Positions 48,836 through 56,412 of a stretch of DNA of 64,000 nt are shown in pieces; position 1 is the first letter of the stretch; each line of letters begins with the position of its first letter. The position numbers and the translations under genes are program-made. The notes under the pieces were generated by a model that saw only the letters and a program-made list of their open reading frames with translations, did no database searches and was not told the origin of the DNA. The DNA is from Fodinisporobacter ferrooxydans. GTDB taxonomy: Bacteria > Bacillota > Bacilli > Tumebacillales > MYW30-H2. Location: NCBI RefSeq assembly GCF_022818495.1, contig NZ_CP089291.1, positions 1,520,501 through 1,584,500 on the forward strand, read 5' to 3'.

Positions 48836-49372
48836 ATGCATTCGCACCGGACGCGCTGGACGGTCATCCTGCTTATTTTCGTATTGGCGGTTGCAATAAT
48901 GGCTTCCATTTATAAACAATTCAAACAAACAACTCCATTGGACGGATTAAATCCGGGCCAGGCAGCGCCAAACTTTGTCCTGCAGAATTTGCAGGGGAAC
49001 GATGTATCATTGCAAGAGTTTAAAGGAAAAGTAGTGTTAATAAATATCTGGGCGAGTTGGTGCAAGCCTTGCAGGGATGAGATCCCGGGAATCGTGCAGA
49101 CATATCAAGCATATAAAAATCAGGGATTTGTTGTTTTGGGAGTCAATTATAAAGAAAATCCGGTAACCGTGAAAGGGTTTATGGAGCAATTCCATATGAA
49201 TTACCCTGTAGTATTTGACACAGACGGCAAAATGTCCGAAATGTACAAAGTGGGGCCGCTGCCGACGAGTTTCTTGGTGAATCGTAAGGGAATCATTGAA
49301 AAGGTAATAGTCGGGCAGATGTCTGAATCCTATTTGAAGCAGGCAATAGGAAACATGGTTAAGGAAAAATAA
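48836..49372 (+). CDS. ResA/TlpA-like membrane-anchored thiol-disulfide oxidoreductase
   Basis: A 178-aa protein with an N-terminal membrane anchor (residues ~9-27) and an extracytoplasmic thioredoxin fold. The active site is WASWCKPCRDE, with cis-Pro in GPLPTSFLVN. Family members reduce apo-cytochrome c or copper-site cysteines and are kept reduced by CcdA, which is encoded 1.2 kb away. Its stop lies just before the csoR promoter. Confidence 0.9.
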   Translation: MHSHRTRWTVILLIFVLAVAIMASIYKQFKQTTPLDGLNPGQAAPNFVLQNLQGNDVSLQEFKGKVVLINIWASWCKPCRDEIPGIVQTYQAYKNQGFVVLGVNYKENPVTVKGFMEQFHMNYPVVFDTDGKMSEMYKVGPLPTSFLVNRKGIIEKVIVGQMSESYLKQAIGNMVKEK

Positions 49373-49375
49373 GCC

Positions 49376-49404
49376 TTGAATACATCTACGGGGTATAGTA
49401 TAAT
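49376..49404 (+). promoter_or_regulatory. csoR promoter with GGGGTAT operator half in the spacer
   Basis: TTGAAT (49376), a 17-bp spacer and TATAAT (49399). The spacer contains ATAC...GGGGTAT (49379-49396), a CsoR-type half palindrome, so autoregulation is likely. Confidence 0.65.
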
Positions 49405-49431
49405 ATAAAGATTATGAAAGGAGGCGGAGAG

Positions 49432-49764
49432 ATGGCAGTCGATATTATGCATCAATGTTCGGATGGGGATGACGGTGAAGTTTCGGTAAGATCGAGTCAT
49501 CATTCGGAAAAGCTGAAAACCAATTTGACCAGCAGGCTGAATCGGATTGAAGGGCAGATTCGCGGCGTCAAAGGCATGATTGAGAAAAATGTGTATTGCG
49601 ATGATATTTTGAATCAGATTTCGGCGATTCAATCCGCTCTGAATGCAGTTGGCAAATTGCTTTTAGAGAGCCATATGAAAAGTTGTGTAGTTGAGCGAAT
49701 TCAGGAAGGGGACACGGAAGTACTTGATGAGTTGATGAAAACCATGAGCAAGCTTATCAAGTAG
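49432..49764 (+). CDS. csoR: CsoR-family copper-sensing repressor
   Basis: A 110-aa all-helical repressor. The start at 49432 is 7 nt behind ggagg. The copper ligands C-x24-H-x3-C are present (Cys56 in NVYCDDI, His81 and Cys85 in ESHMKSC), which assigns it to the Cu(I)-sensing branch, although persulfide sensors (CstR) share the two cysteines. It has a His/Asp-rich N-terminal extension. The next gene is copZ. A matching operator lies in its own promoter and another before the CoADR gene at 9795. Confidence 0.88.
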   Translation: MAVDIMHQCSDGDDGEVSVRSSHHSEKLKTNLTSRLNRIEGQIRGVKGMIEKNVYCDDILNQISAIQSALNAVGKLLLESHMKSCVVERIQEGDTEVLDELMKTMSKLIK

Positions 49765-49858
49765 TCGACCGACTCAATGCCCAGATGCTTATGCAACTTA
49801 ACTTAATAAAAATATCCAATATTGATACAAATGAACATGACAGGAGGATGGATTCATT

Positions 49859-50062
49859 ATGTCTAACGTAGTTTTAAAAGTAGAGGGAATGTCCTGCAAT
49901 CACTGTGTCAATGCTGTAGAAGGCGCATTGAAAAAATTGGGAGCGGAAGGAAAAGTAGATCTGCCAGGCAAGTCTGTAGCGATCCAATATGATGAATCCA
50001 AGGTCAATCTTGAGGCCATTAAAAGTGCGATTGAAGATCAGGGATACGATGTAGTCGGTTGA
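49859..50062 (+). CDS. copZ: Copper chaperone CopZ
   Basis: A 67-aa ferredoxin-like HMA domain with the Cu(I) motif GMSCNHC at residues 10-16 and the GYDV end. It carries copper to a CopA-type ATPase or to the CsoR repressor. It has an aggagg site. It follows csoR directly and is ended by a hairpin at 50081. No copA gene is in the window. Confidence 0.92.
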   Translation: MSNVVLKVEGMSCNHCVNAVEGALKKLGAEGKVDLPGKSVAIQYDESKVNLEAIKSAIEDQGYDVVG

Positions 50063-50080
50063 TGTATTCAGCTAATGGTG

Positions 50081-50138
50081 TGTGAGCAGCGGTGGATGAT
50101 TCATGTATCGTCATTCGCCGCTTGCACATATATTTTTA
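50081..50138 (+). terminator. Terminator after copZ
   Basis: Long imperfect hairpin tgtg-a-gcagcgg ... ccgcttgc-aca, followed by a T-rich tail that abuts the second 159-bp element. Confidence 0.65.
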
Positions 50139-50297
50139 AAGTGTGTGTTCAAAAAGTGGTTAAGTAAGACACAAGGAGTGCGAAGCCGAAGCGCGAAAAG
50201 GCGACGGAGTGTACGTGTTTGGTACATGAGTAAGCCTTTTTGGGATTCGGCAAAGCAATCCGCCGTGGAGTTTTGACTACTTTTTGAACATCCTCTT
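50139..50297 (+). repeat. 159-bp MITE-like element, copy 2
   Basis: Same length and orientation as 42707-42865 with one base difference. It also lies directly behind the end of a gene/terminator and is followed in both places by similar AT-rich DNA containing aaaatgag. It has terminal inverted repeats and a central tgtac/gtaca hairpin. Confidence 0.85.
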
Positions 50298-50427
50298 ATA
50301 GTAATAAAATGAGGATATTGCAGGTTAAACTAGTAAAAAGCTTCCAACCTATTTCGTTGAAAGCTTTTTGTATTTCTCCCACCCTATGTCCGCGACACAT
50401 CTCTTCGATTCCTTTTTTCCTATACAA

Positions 50428-50943
50428 TCATAAGCGATCTTTATTGATTTCCCGGATTACATGCGTCAGTTCCGGAAGGATCAGGCGATTCATGGCCAGT
50501 CGTACTGCACCTGTGGAGCCTGGCATGGAGAAAACCGCTTTCCCGTTGCAGACGCCGGCGATGGCGCGGCTGAGAATCGCTGCCGCACCAATATCCTCAG
50601 AAAAGCTCAAATAGCGAAACAGCTCGCCGAAGCCGGGCATTTCCTTATCCAGGCAGTCTTTCACCGCTTCGTATGTCGTATCCCGCATGGCAATGCCAGT
50701 GCCGCCGTTCAACAATATCCCGTCTATCCGCGAATCTGCCGCGATCTTCCGAATCAGCTCTTGAATGACAGAATATTCATCTTTGACGATCTGGTACGTT
50801 GTGATTGCATGACCGGCTTCCAGCAGCAATTGTTTGATCAACTGCCCGCTTTTGTCCGATTGCTCTGTTCTTGTATCAGAAACGGTTATAATCCCGCAGC
50901 GAACCGTCTTCGGCGCCGACTGACGGTGCTCCTCTACTGACAT
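50428..50943 (-). CDS. moaB: Molybdenum cofactor biosynthesis protein MoaB/Mog
   Basis: A 171-aa MogA/MoaB-type protein with GIITVSDTRTEQSDKSG near residue 18, GILLNGGTGIAMRDTT near 75 and FSMPGSTGAVRLAM near 138. It acts in adenylylation of molybdopterin. The start follows aaaggagaattccc. Its ATG overlaps the end of a fur-type remnant. No molybdoenzyme is seen in the window; a nitrate reductase elsewhere could use it. Confidence 0.92.
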   Translation of the reverse strand: MSVEEHRQSAPKTVRCGIITVSDTRTEQSDKSGQLIKQLLLEAGHAITTYQIVKDEYSVIQELIRKIAADSRIDGILLNGGTGIAMRDTTYEAVKDCLDKEMPGFGELFRYLSFSEDIGAAAILSRAIAGVCNGKAVFSMPGSTGAVRLAMNRLILPELTHVIREINKDRL

Positions 50944-51200
50944 TGGGAATTCTCCTTTGGATGTTCACAGTCTTTGCAAACACCATAGACTTCAAATTTA
51001 TGATCGATAATTTGAAAATCGTCCGCTTTACATTTCCAGGAATTCATTGGACAAACTTCAATCGCTTTTGTTTTTCCTCATTTTGTGCAGATCATATGGT
51101 GGTGATGCTTAGGACCCGGACAATGGAAGCGAAATTGTTTTTCACCTTTTGATTGTACCGTCACAATGTAAGCATAGCGAATATAACGGGAACGGTCAAA
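50934..51200 (-). pseudogene. Fur-family C-terminal remnant with internal TGA
   Basis: Reading the minus strand up to the TAG at 50934 gives the second half of a Fur-type repressor: FHCPGPKHHHHMICTK, then TGA (51080-51078), then GKTKAIEVCP and the closing VCKDCEHPKEN zinc motif. The TGA stands where the family has the second Cys of CxxCG. The N-terminal DNA-binding half is absent: the frame is closed by another TGA at 51203 and the V4R gene lies immediately upstream. I call it a truncated pseudogene; selenocysteine here is much less likely than in the peroxiredoxin. Confidence 0.65.
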
Positions 51201-51248
51201 TCAAAGAGATCTGCTCCTATTATATTTCAATTGCCTGTAGAAACGAAT

Positions 51249-51716
51249 CTAGCCCAAGAATCGAACTTCGTATTCACAGCGCTCATCGCCGTTTACATTG
51301 CATTTTACTTCTTTCACGGATACTTTTTTGTTTAAAATCTTGCTTAAAGCTCCCTCGAATATGGCTCCTTCCAAATCACAGACCAGGTTGCCGGCATGTA
51401 CAGGAAGTCCTTCGCAAAAGCAGTCTTCAATGGCAACGCGAAATCCTTTGCCGGTTTCTTCAATAACAGAAGGAATTCCGATCTTTAGCTGCTCGAATTT
51501 TTTTAACAATTCATTCACGGAGGTTGCTTCAATTTTCTCTCCGATGGTTCTGCCGATCGTCAGCGTAGTCGCTTTCCCATGCATGGGCAAACCTTCATAC
51601 ATGCCGATTAAACGAATCGCCCGGAACAATTCGAGGGGCACCTTGTCACCCAGTTTGTTTCGTTTTACCAAAGTCATGTCCTTAAAACTGAACGTCTCTT
51701 GTCCGATTATGCTCAT
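51249..51716 (-). CDS. V4R-domain protein
   Basis: A 155-aa protein of the V4R (4-vinyl reductase) family, a small ligand-binding domain found in stand-alone proteins and sensory regulators. The C-terminal half has the typical pattern DCFCEGLPVHAGNLVCDLEG and ERCEYEV, with several cysteines that could bind metal. The start follows aggaggagattggc. It diverges from the polytopic membrane gene at 51960 across a region containing an Fnr-type box. Its exact role in denitrification is unknown. Confidence 0.75.
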   Translation of the reverse strand: MSIIGQETFSFKDMTLVKRNKLGDKVPLELFRAIRLIGMYEGLPMHGKATTLTIGRTIGEKIEATSVNELLKKFEQLKIGIPSVIEETGKGFRVAIEDCFCEGLPVHAGNLVCDLEGAIFEGALSKILNKKVSVKEVKCNVNGDERCEYEVRFLG

Positions 51717-51842
51717 GCCAATCTCCTCCTGAAGAAAAGGGAACTAATAAATGATCAATTCCCCTTTTCAAATAGATACTATGTATGGTTGCTTGTAAGT
51801 TTCAATCTTGAAGTAAGAATGCCACAGAATATTTATACAAGG

Positions 51843-51884
51843 AGTGATACCTGTCACAAAAAGAGAGGAATTTTGAATTATAAT
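51843..51884 (+). promoter_or_regulatory. Fnr-type box and -10 for gene at 51960
   Basis: AGTGA-TACCTG-TCACA (51843-51858) is centred about 41 bp upstream of the start predicted from TATAAT (51879-51884). This is a class II activator arrangement. Confidence 0.7.
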
Positions 51885-51959
51885 GAGGAAAATAACGGAA
51901 TCCAATGGAAATTTAACGGAAATCCAATGACAATACAACAAGTGTAAGGTGGAATGAAA

Positions 51960-53258
51960 ATGGCTTTTAAAACTTCTACGAAAAAAAGCTTGTCAGCAAC
52001 TGTCTACTATATACTGACAGCGTTTCTCTTTATTTGGGTGGCACTTTTTCAAATTGGCAGAGTCTTGCCGCTATGGGCAAAAGGAATCACGACAGCACCT
52101 GTATCGTTGTTCACCATACATTTTACCATTCTGGGATTTATGCTGACGGCTGCATTTGGGGTCATGTACCAGTTTATCCCCATCGCATTCCAAGCTCCGC
52201 CCATTGGCAGACATGTTCTGTATTGGCATTTGCCGATTCACGCACTGGCTAGCGTAGTATTGTCAGTTGGTTTTTTGCGCTTTCAAATGCAGATGGTGAT
52301 GATCGGAGGCATCTTTTTGCTATGCAACTCCATTGCTTATTTGACGGTTGTTTTGCAAAGCTACCGAAAAGCCAGGAATCAGACATTTGTTCATAAAGGC
52401 ATGCTTCTTCCCATAGTCGCTGTTGTCGTTGTCATGATCTTTGGAATTTGGATGGCAGCCGGTTTGCCGGGGACTGGCCAAGCGCTCCTGGAAGCGCATA
52501 TTTTTCTTGGTGCGTTTGTTTTCTGGAGCGGACTTGTGATTGTCTTATCGTATAAGTTGATACCGATGTTTACACTGAGCCACGGGTATAAAATTTCACA
52601 AAAGACGACGATATTTCTCTATTTTTTCAGTCTTGCTCTCATGATGATTGGCGATATTGCATTCCGTACAGGCCCACAGTTCTTGGGGCAAGTCATTATT
52701 ATTCTGGGTGCGGTGCTTGGGATTGCCGCTTATATTCGCTTCACCGTCGACATTTATAAAATATTGCAAGCGAGAAAGCGCAAGTCGATCGTTTTGCCAA
52801 TTCGATATTCGCTTGTTTCTACAGGTATTCTGATTCTTTCAGGAATCTTGGCTTTTCTTATGATCGCTTTTCAGCAAGCGCAATTCTTCTATGGCATTGG
52901 CTATGTCATGTTGTTTGGCGGATTTGTGCCATTGATATTTTCCTATGCGCAGAAAATTATCCCGTTTTTGTGGTATGAGTACCGTTTCAGCCATCGTCCG
53001 GAACGCAAACAAGCGCCGTTGATGGACGATATGGTGTCGCATTGGAGAGCCAAATGGTCGATGAATCTTTACTATTTGGGAGTATGTATCGGCCTCCTTC
53101 ATTTTTTCATCCGATACGGGAATGGTGCCTATGTTCCGCAGTGGGTGGATTCGATTGCAGATCCGCTCAGCGGGATCTTGTCCATGGTTGCCGGTGTCCT
53201 GCTTTTCTCAGCCCTTGTGCGCGTATTGACAATCGGTGGACCGCGGCCAAAAGATTAG
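51960..53258 (+). CDS. Polytopic membrane protein A of the denitrification island
   Basis: 432 aa, about 12 membrane helices. ATG 51960 is 8 nt behind aaggtgg; the ATG six nt earlier is too close. Conserved polar spots shared with its paralogue at 53865 are a His in helix 2 (FTIHFTILGF), EAHIFLG, YKLIPMFTLSHG and YAQKIIPFLWY. The histidine pattern is reminiscent of haem-binding NnrS or haem-copper oxidase subunit I-like proteins, but I cannot assign it. An Fnr-type promoter precedes it. A role in NO metabolism or copper/haem handling is inference. Confidence 0.6.
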   Translation: MAFKTSTKKSLSATVYYILTAFLFIWVALFQIGRVLPLWAKGITTAPVSLFTIHFTILGFMLTAAFGVMYQFIPIAFQAPPIGRHVLYWHLPIHALASVVLSVGFLRFQMQMVMIGGIFLLCNSIAYLTVVLQSYRKARNQTFVHKGMLLPIVAVVVVMIFGIWMAAGLPGTGQALLEAHIFLGAFVFWSGLVIVLSYKLIPMFTLSHGYKISQKTTIFLYFFSLALMMIGDIAFRTGPQFLGQVIIILGAVLGIAAYIRFTVDIYKILQARKRKSIVLPIRYSLVSTGILILSGILAFLMIAFQQAQFFYGIGYVMLFGGFVPLIFSYAQKIIPFLWYEYRFSHRPERKQAPLMDDMVSHWRAKWSMNLYYLGVCIGLLHFFIRYGNGAYVPQWVDSIADPLSGILSMVAGVLLFSALVRVLTIGGPRPKD

Positions 53259-53267
53259 CCAACAACA

Positions 53268-53310
53268 AGTGATGTATCTCACAACATGTGATGCAAATTG
53301 ATTGTATTCT
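53268..53310 (+). promoter_or_regulatory. Fnr-type box and -10 for the DUF2249 gene
   Basis: AGTGA-TGTATC-TCACA (53268-53283) with TATTCT at 53305-53310 gives an activator centre about 41.5 bp before the predicted start. Confidence 0.65.
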
Positions 53311-53372
53311 AAGCTCAAGTTGAAACACAATATATTTTATGCAAACCATTCGGAGTATGGGAGGCGTTTCAA

Positions 53373-53837
53373 ATGGATCAAAGAATTGTCGATCTGGATG
53401 TAAGAGACATTTTAAAGGCTAAGCTGGAGCCATTTCAAAAAATTATGGAAACGGTAGGAAGTCTGCAAGAAACAGACATCTTGCAATTGCATACCACATT
53501 TCGCCCGACGCCTTTATTGAAAGTATTGGGGAAAAAGGGATACAATCATGTAGTTTTGCAAATGGATAAAGAACATTTCATCATTCAATTTTATAAGGAA
53601 TCATTTGATATGCCGGTTTTCCGTTTGAATAATTTAGGATTGGAGCCGCCGCAACCGATGATTCGGACATTGGAGATGCTGGACAATCAGAAAGAATTCC
53701 AGGAAGGGGAAGCGAGACTCGAAATCTGGAATGAGCGTGTTCCGGCGTTTTTGTTGCCGGAGTTGGATGAGCGGGGTTTTTCGTACAAAATAGTGGAAGA
53801 ATCAGAAGGGGAAGTTCACGTACAGATTTTTCGCTAA
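53373..53837 (+). CDS. Double DUF2249 protein
   Basis: A 154-aa soluble protein made of two DUF2249-like units (about 5-75 and 85-150). The first starts LDVRDILKAKLEPFQKIMETVG. DUF2249 is a small sulfur-carrier-like (SirA/TusA-type) fold often encoded in denitrification clusters; its job is unknown. It has a gggagg site. It probably heads an operon with 53865, 55135 and 55457, controlled by the Fnr-type box upstream. Confidence 0.75.
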   Translation: MDQRIVDLDVRDILKAKLEPFQKIMETVGSLQETDILQLHTTFRPTPLLKVLGKKGYNHVVLQMDKEHFIIQFYKESFDMPVFRLNNLGLEPPQPMIRTLEMLDNQKEFQEGEARLEIWNERVPAFLLPELDERGFSYKIVEESEGEVHVQIFR

Positions 53838-53864
53838 ACGTTGACCGACTAGGAAGTGAGCAGC

Positions 53865-55142
53865 ATGAACAAAACAACAAGCCATTCACCGCCGTTTGCC
53901 CTGCCCATGCGCTACATTACATTAGGTGTAGTATTGTTCGGCTTGTTTGCATTACAGTTACTGGCTGAATCTTTATTTCATCCGTTTCAAATGGCACTGA
54001 TGCCGTCTGTTGTGGCATTGACACATTTGTTGACACTCGGTGTATTGCTTTCGATCGTGACGGGAGCTGTTTACCAACTTACGACTGTCACGTTTTTGAT
54101 TCCCATTCGAAATGTCGGACTTGCAGGCAAGAATTTCTGGATATATGGAATGGGCATTGTCGGTTTGTGGATCTCCATGGAGCAATGGTGGACGGTTGGA
54201 TTGCTGATATTCGGAACTATAGTCACGATATCGATTTATATATTTGGCATCCTTGTCATGCTTTCCTTATCGAAATCGACAGTGAAAGGCATGATCCGCT
54301 GGTATATATGGTTCTCGATGATGTATTTGCTGCTGGCAGTCGCATTTGCATGGACGATGATCGCTTCCATTCAGTTTGGCATCGGCAGCCGTTTTTACAT
54401 GGAATTGCTGGAAACCCATATTGTACTGGCGACAATCGGTTTCTTTACATGTTTGATTATCGGATTCAGTCTCAAACTTTTTCCGATGTTTACACTGGCA
54501 CATGGCTTTTCGACTGCCAGACAACCCTATACATTTGGATTGTTGCAAGGCGGATTGGCACTCTTGATCATGGGAATTTGGCTGCATAGCCGCATTTTGC
54601 TGACCATTGGAGGAGTTGCCGCAGTTGCCGCATTTGTTAATCATGCGCTGGATTTGCGCGGCATGATCCAAAAACGTATGCGCAAGACGATGGAAACACC
54701 GATTCGTTATGTTGTTGTCGCAACGATTTTCGGATTGATCAGTTTTTGTGCCGTACTCGGGATTGCTTTGGCACATGGCGGCTTGACTCAGTGGCAAGGC
54801 ATCATTGGGTTTTATATTCTTGGATGGATTGTATTGACCGTAATGGGATATGCATATAAAATTATTCCTTTTTTGATATGGAATCAGCGCTATGGTACAA
54901 AAGCGGGCAAAGAAAAAGTGCCGATGATGTCAGAGTTATTTGATTTAAAGAAAAGCCGCTGGGTATTCGGTCTGTTCGTTGCAGGATTATTTCTGTTTTC
55001 TTGCGGCATGGTTCTTGGATGGTATGGCTTGACAATGGCAGGGGGAAGCCTGTTGACAATTGGTATTGGATTATTTGTATGGCAAATGCTGCAAATTCTC
55101 AAACCATCACAATTATGGAAGGAGATATATTCCAATGATTGA
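53865..55142 (+). CDS. Polytopic membrane protein B, paralogue of the gene at 51960
   Basis: 425 aa, about 12 membrane helices. The start at 53865 follows aggaagtg. It shares with the other protein the helix-2 His (ALTHLLTLGV), ETHIVLA, FSLKLFPMFTLAHGF and YAYKIIPFLIW. Conservation of these histidines in two diverged copies suggests a metal or haem site. Its stop overlaps the start of the MIP18-type gene by 8 nt, so the products are translationally coupled. Function inferred only from context. Confidence 0.6.
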   Translation: MNKTTSHSPPFALPMRYITLGVVLFGLFALQLLAESLFHPFQMALMPSVVALTHLLTLGVLLSIVTGAVYQLTTVTFLIPIRNVGLAGKNFWIYGMGIVGLWISMEQWWTVGLLIFGTIVTISIYIFGILVMLSLSKSTVKGMIRWYIWFSMMYLLLAVAFAWTMIASIQFGIGSRFYMELLETHIVLATIGFFTCLIIGFSLKLFPMFTLAHGFSTARQPYTFGLLQGGLALLIMGIWLHSRILLTIGGVAAVAAFVNHALDLRGMIQKRMRKTMETPIRYVVVATIFGLISFCAVLGIALAHGGLTQWQGIIGFYILGWIVLTVMGYAYKIIPFLIWNQRYGTKAGKEKVPMMSELFDLKKSRWVFGLFVAGLFLFSCGMVLGWYGLTMAGGSLLTIGIGLFVWQMLQILKPSQLWKEIYSND

Positions 55143-55434
55143 TTTAGAAAAAGTAAGAGAGCAGTTGCTGGAAGTATACGACCCGGAATTGGGGTTGAAT
55201 GTTGTGGAATTAGGCTTGATCTATCATATGGAGGAAGTGGCGGATGGACAATTAGTCATTGATATGACATTGACAACACCCGGTTGTCCTATGCACGATA
55301 CGATGAGTGAAGCTGTGGAATGGGCAGCCGGCCGAGTCGATGGTGTGGAAGATGTGCGTGTCAATGTGGTTTGGAATCCGCCGTGGACGCCAGCGCGTAT
55401 GAATGACCAGGCCAGAGCGAAATTAGGTTTTTGA
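55135..55434 (+). CDS. MIP18/SufT-type iron-sulfur assembly protein
   Basis: A 99-aa DUF59/MIP18-family protein: VYDPELGLNVVELGLIYHM near residue 14 and the key cysteine in TTPGCPMHDTMSE. It helps mature Fe-S or other metal centres. The ATG lies 9 nt behind ggaag-gag and overlaps the upstream gene. Its presence in this operon suggests a client among the denitrification or regulator proteins (inference). Confidence 0.85.
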   Translation: MIDLEKVREQLLEVYDPELGLNVVELGLIYHMEEVADGQLVIDMTLTTPGCPMHDTMSEAVEWAAGRVDGVEDVRVNVVWNPPWTPARMNDQARAKLGF

Positions 55435-55456
55435 TACCGGAGCCGAGGTGGGTTGC

Positions 55457-56164
55457 ATGGTTCAATCACAACAATCAGAAGAATTGTTGCGAAAAATTTC
55501 TTTTTTTCGCGATTTAGAACGGACGGAACTGGAGAAAATTCAGCATTTGTTGATTCAGTGGGCCTATTCGGAAAAAATGAATATCTTTCTGCAAGGAGAT
55601 CCACTGAAATATGTATATTTTATCATGCGTGGAAAAGTGAAGATCTTCCGTGCGGATGAACATGGAAGGGAGCAAATTGTAAATATTTTGCAGGAAGGCG
55701 ACATGTTTCCGCACAAAGGATTTTTCCATACGGCAGAATACCCTGCGAACGCTGTCATGATTGAGCGGGGTATTCTGTTTGCTTTGCCGACAGCAAGCTT
55801 CCGCAACCTGCTGGAGACGAATCCGTCATTGTGCATCAGGCTTTTGGCGATTATGGAAGCGCGGTTGACGGAACTGCAAGACAGGCTGGAAGAAATCGTT
55901 TTGCATGATGTAGCGGAACAAATCATCTACATGTTGATGCGCCTTGCACAGCGGCATGGAGTTTCAGTCGGAGAGCGGATCTGGATTAACGTCCCTTTTA
56001 CCAATCAGGAATTGGCCAATATGATTGGAACTTCCAGAGAAACTGTGAATCGTACGTTAAATCAGTTGAAAAAAATCGGGGCTTTGCGAATCACCACAGG
56101 CCATCATTTACTGCTTGATATGGAACTGCTGGAAAAACGGCTGCATGCAAAACCGATGCTTTAG
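55457..56164 (+). CDS. Crp/Fnr-family regulator of the denitrification island
   Basis: A 235-aa regulator: cyclic-nucleotide-like beta-barrel (residues ~15-120), long dimer helix, and C-terminal HTH with recognition helix TSRETVNRTLNQLKK. Arg, Glu and Arg match the residues with which CRP reads TGTGA. It lacks the N-terminal cysteine cluster of oxygen-sensing Fnr, so it may sense NO by haem or otherwise, as Dnr/NnrR proteins do. The start at 55457 is 6 nt behind gaggtg. Matching boxes precede most units of the island. Confidence 0.88.
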   Translation: MVQSQQSEELLRKISFFRDLERTELEKIQHLLIQWAYSEKMNIFLQGDPLKYVYFIMRGKVKIFRADEHGREQIVNILQEGDMFPHKGFFHTAEYPANAVMIERGILFALPTASFRNLLETNPSLCIRLLAIMEARLTELQDRLEEIVLHDVAEQIIYMLMRLAQRHGVSVGERIWINVPFTNQELANMIGTSRETVNRTLNQLKKIGALRITTGHHLLLDMELLEKRLHAKPML

Positions 56165-56297
56165 GTGGAGTATTTTTGCTTATCCATTTGAGTTTTTCTC
56201 ATGTAATTCAAGGTATATAGTTCAATTGAAGTAGTAAAAAACAACTATGCATGTGTGTTTTTTCATATTGTGGAAAAAAAGCGAACGAACGAAAAAA

Positions 56298-56313
56298 TGT
56301 GAAAAATATCACT
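56298..56313 (+). promoter_or_regulatory. Fnr-type box before nirK
   Basis: TGTGA-AAAATA-TCACT, 100 bp upstream of the nirK start. A weak -10 (TTTAAA at 56333) would put the box at about -40. Confidence 0.65.
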
Positions 56314-56412
56314 TGTTAATTCCTGCAATTGATTTAAAACAGAGATAAAGAAACAGTTTCTGAGATATATGCAGCAGTTGCTGGATTCTCGACACAATTG
56401 GAGGGATTGGCT

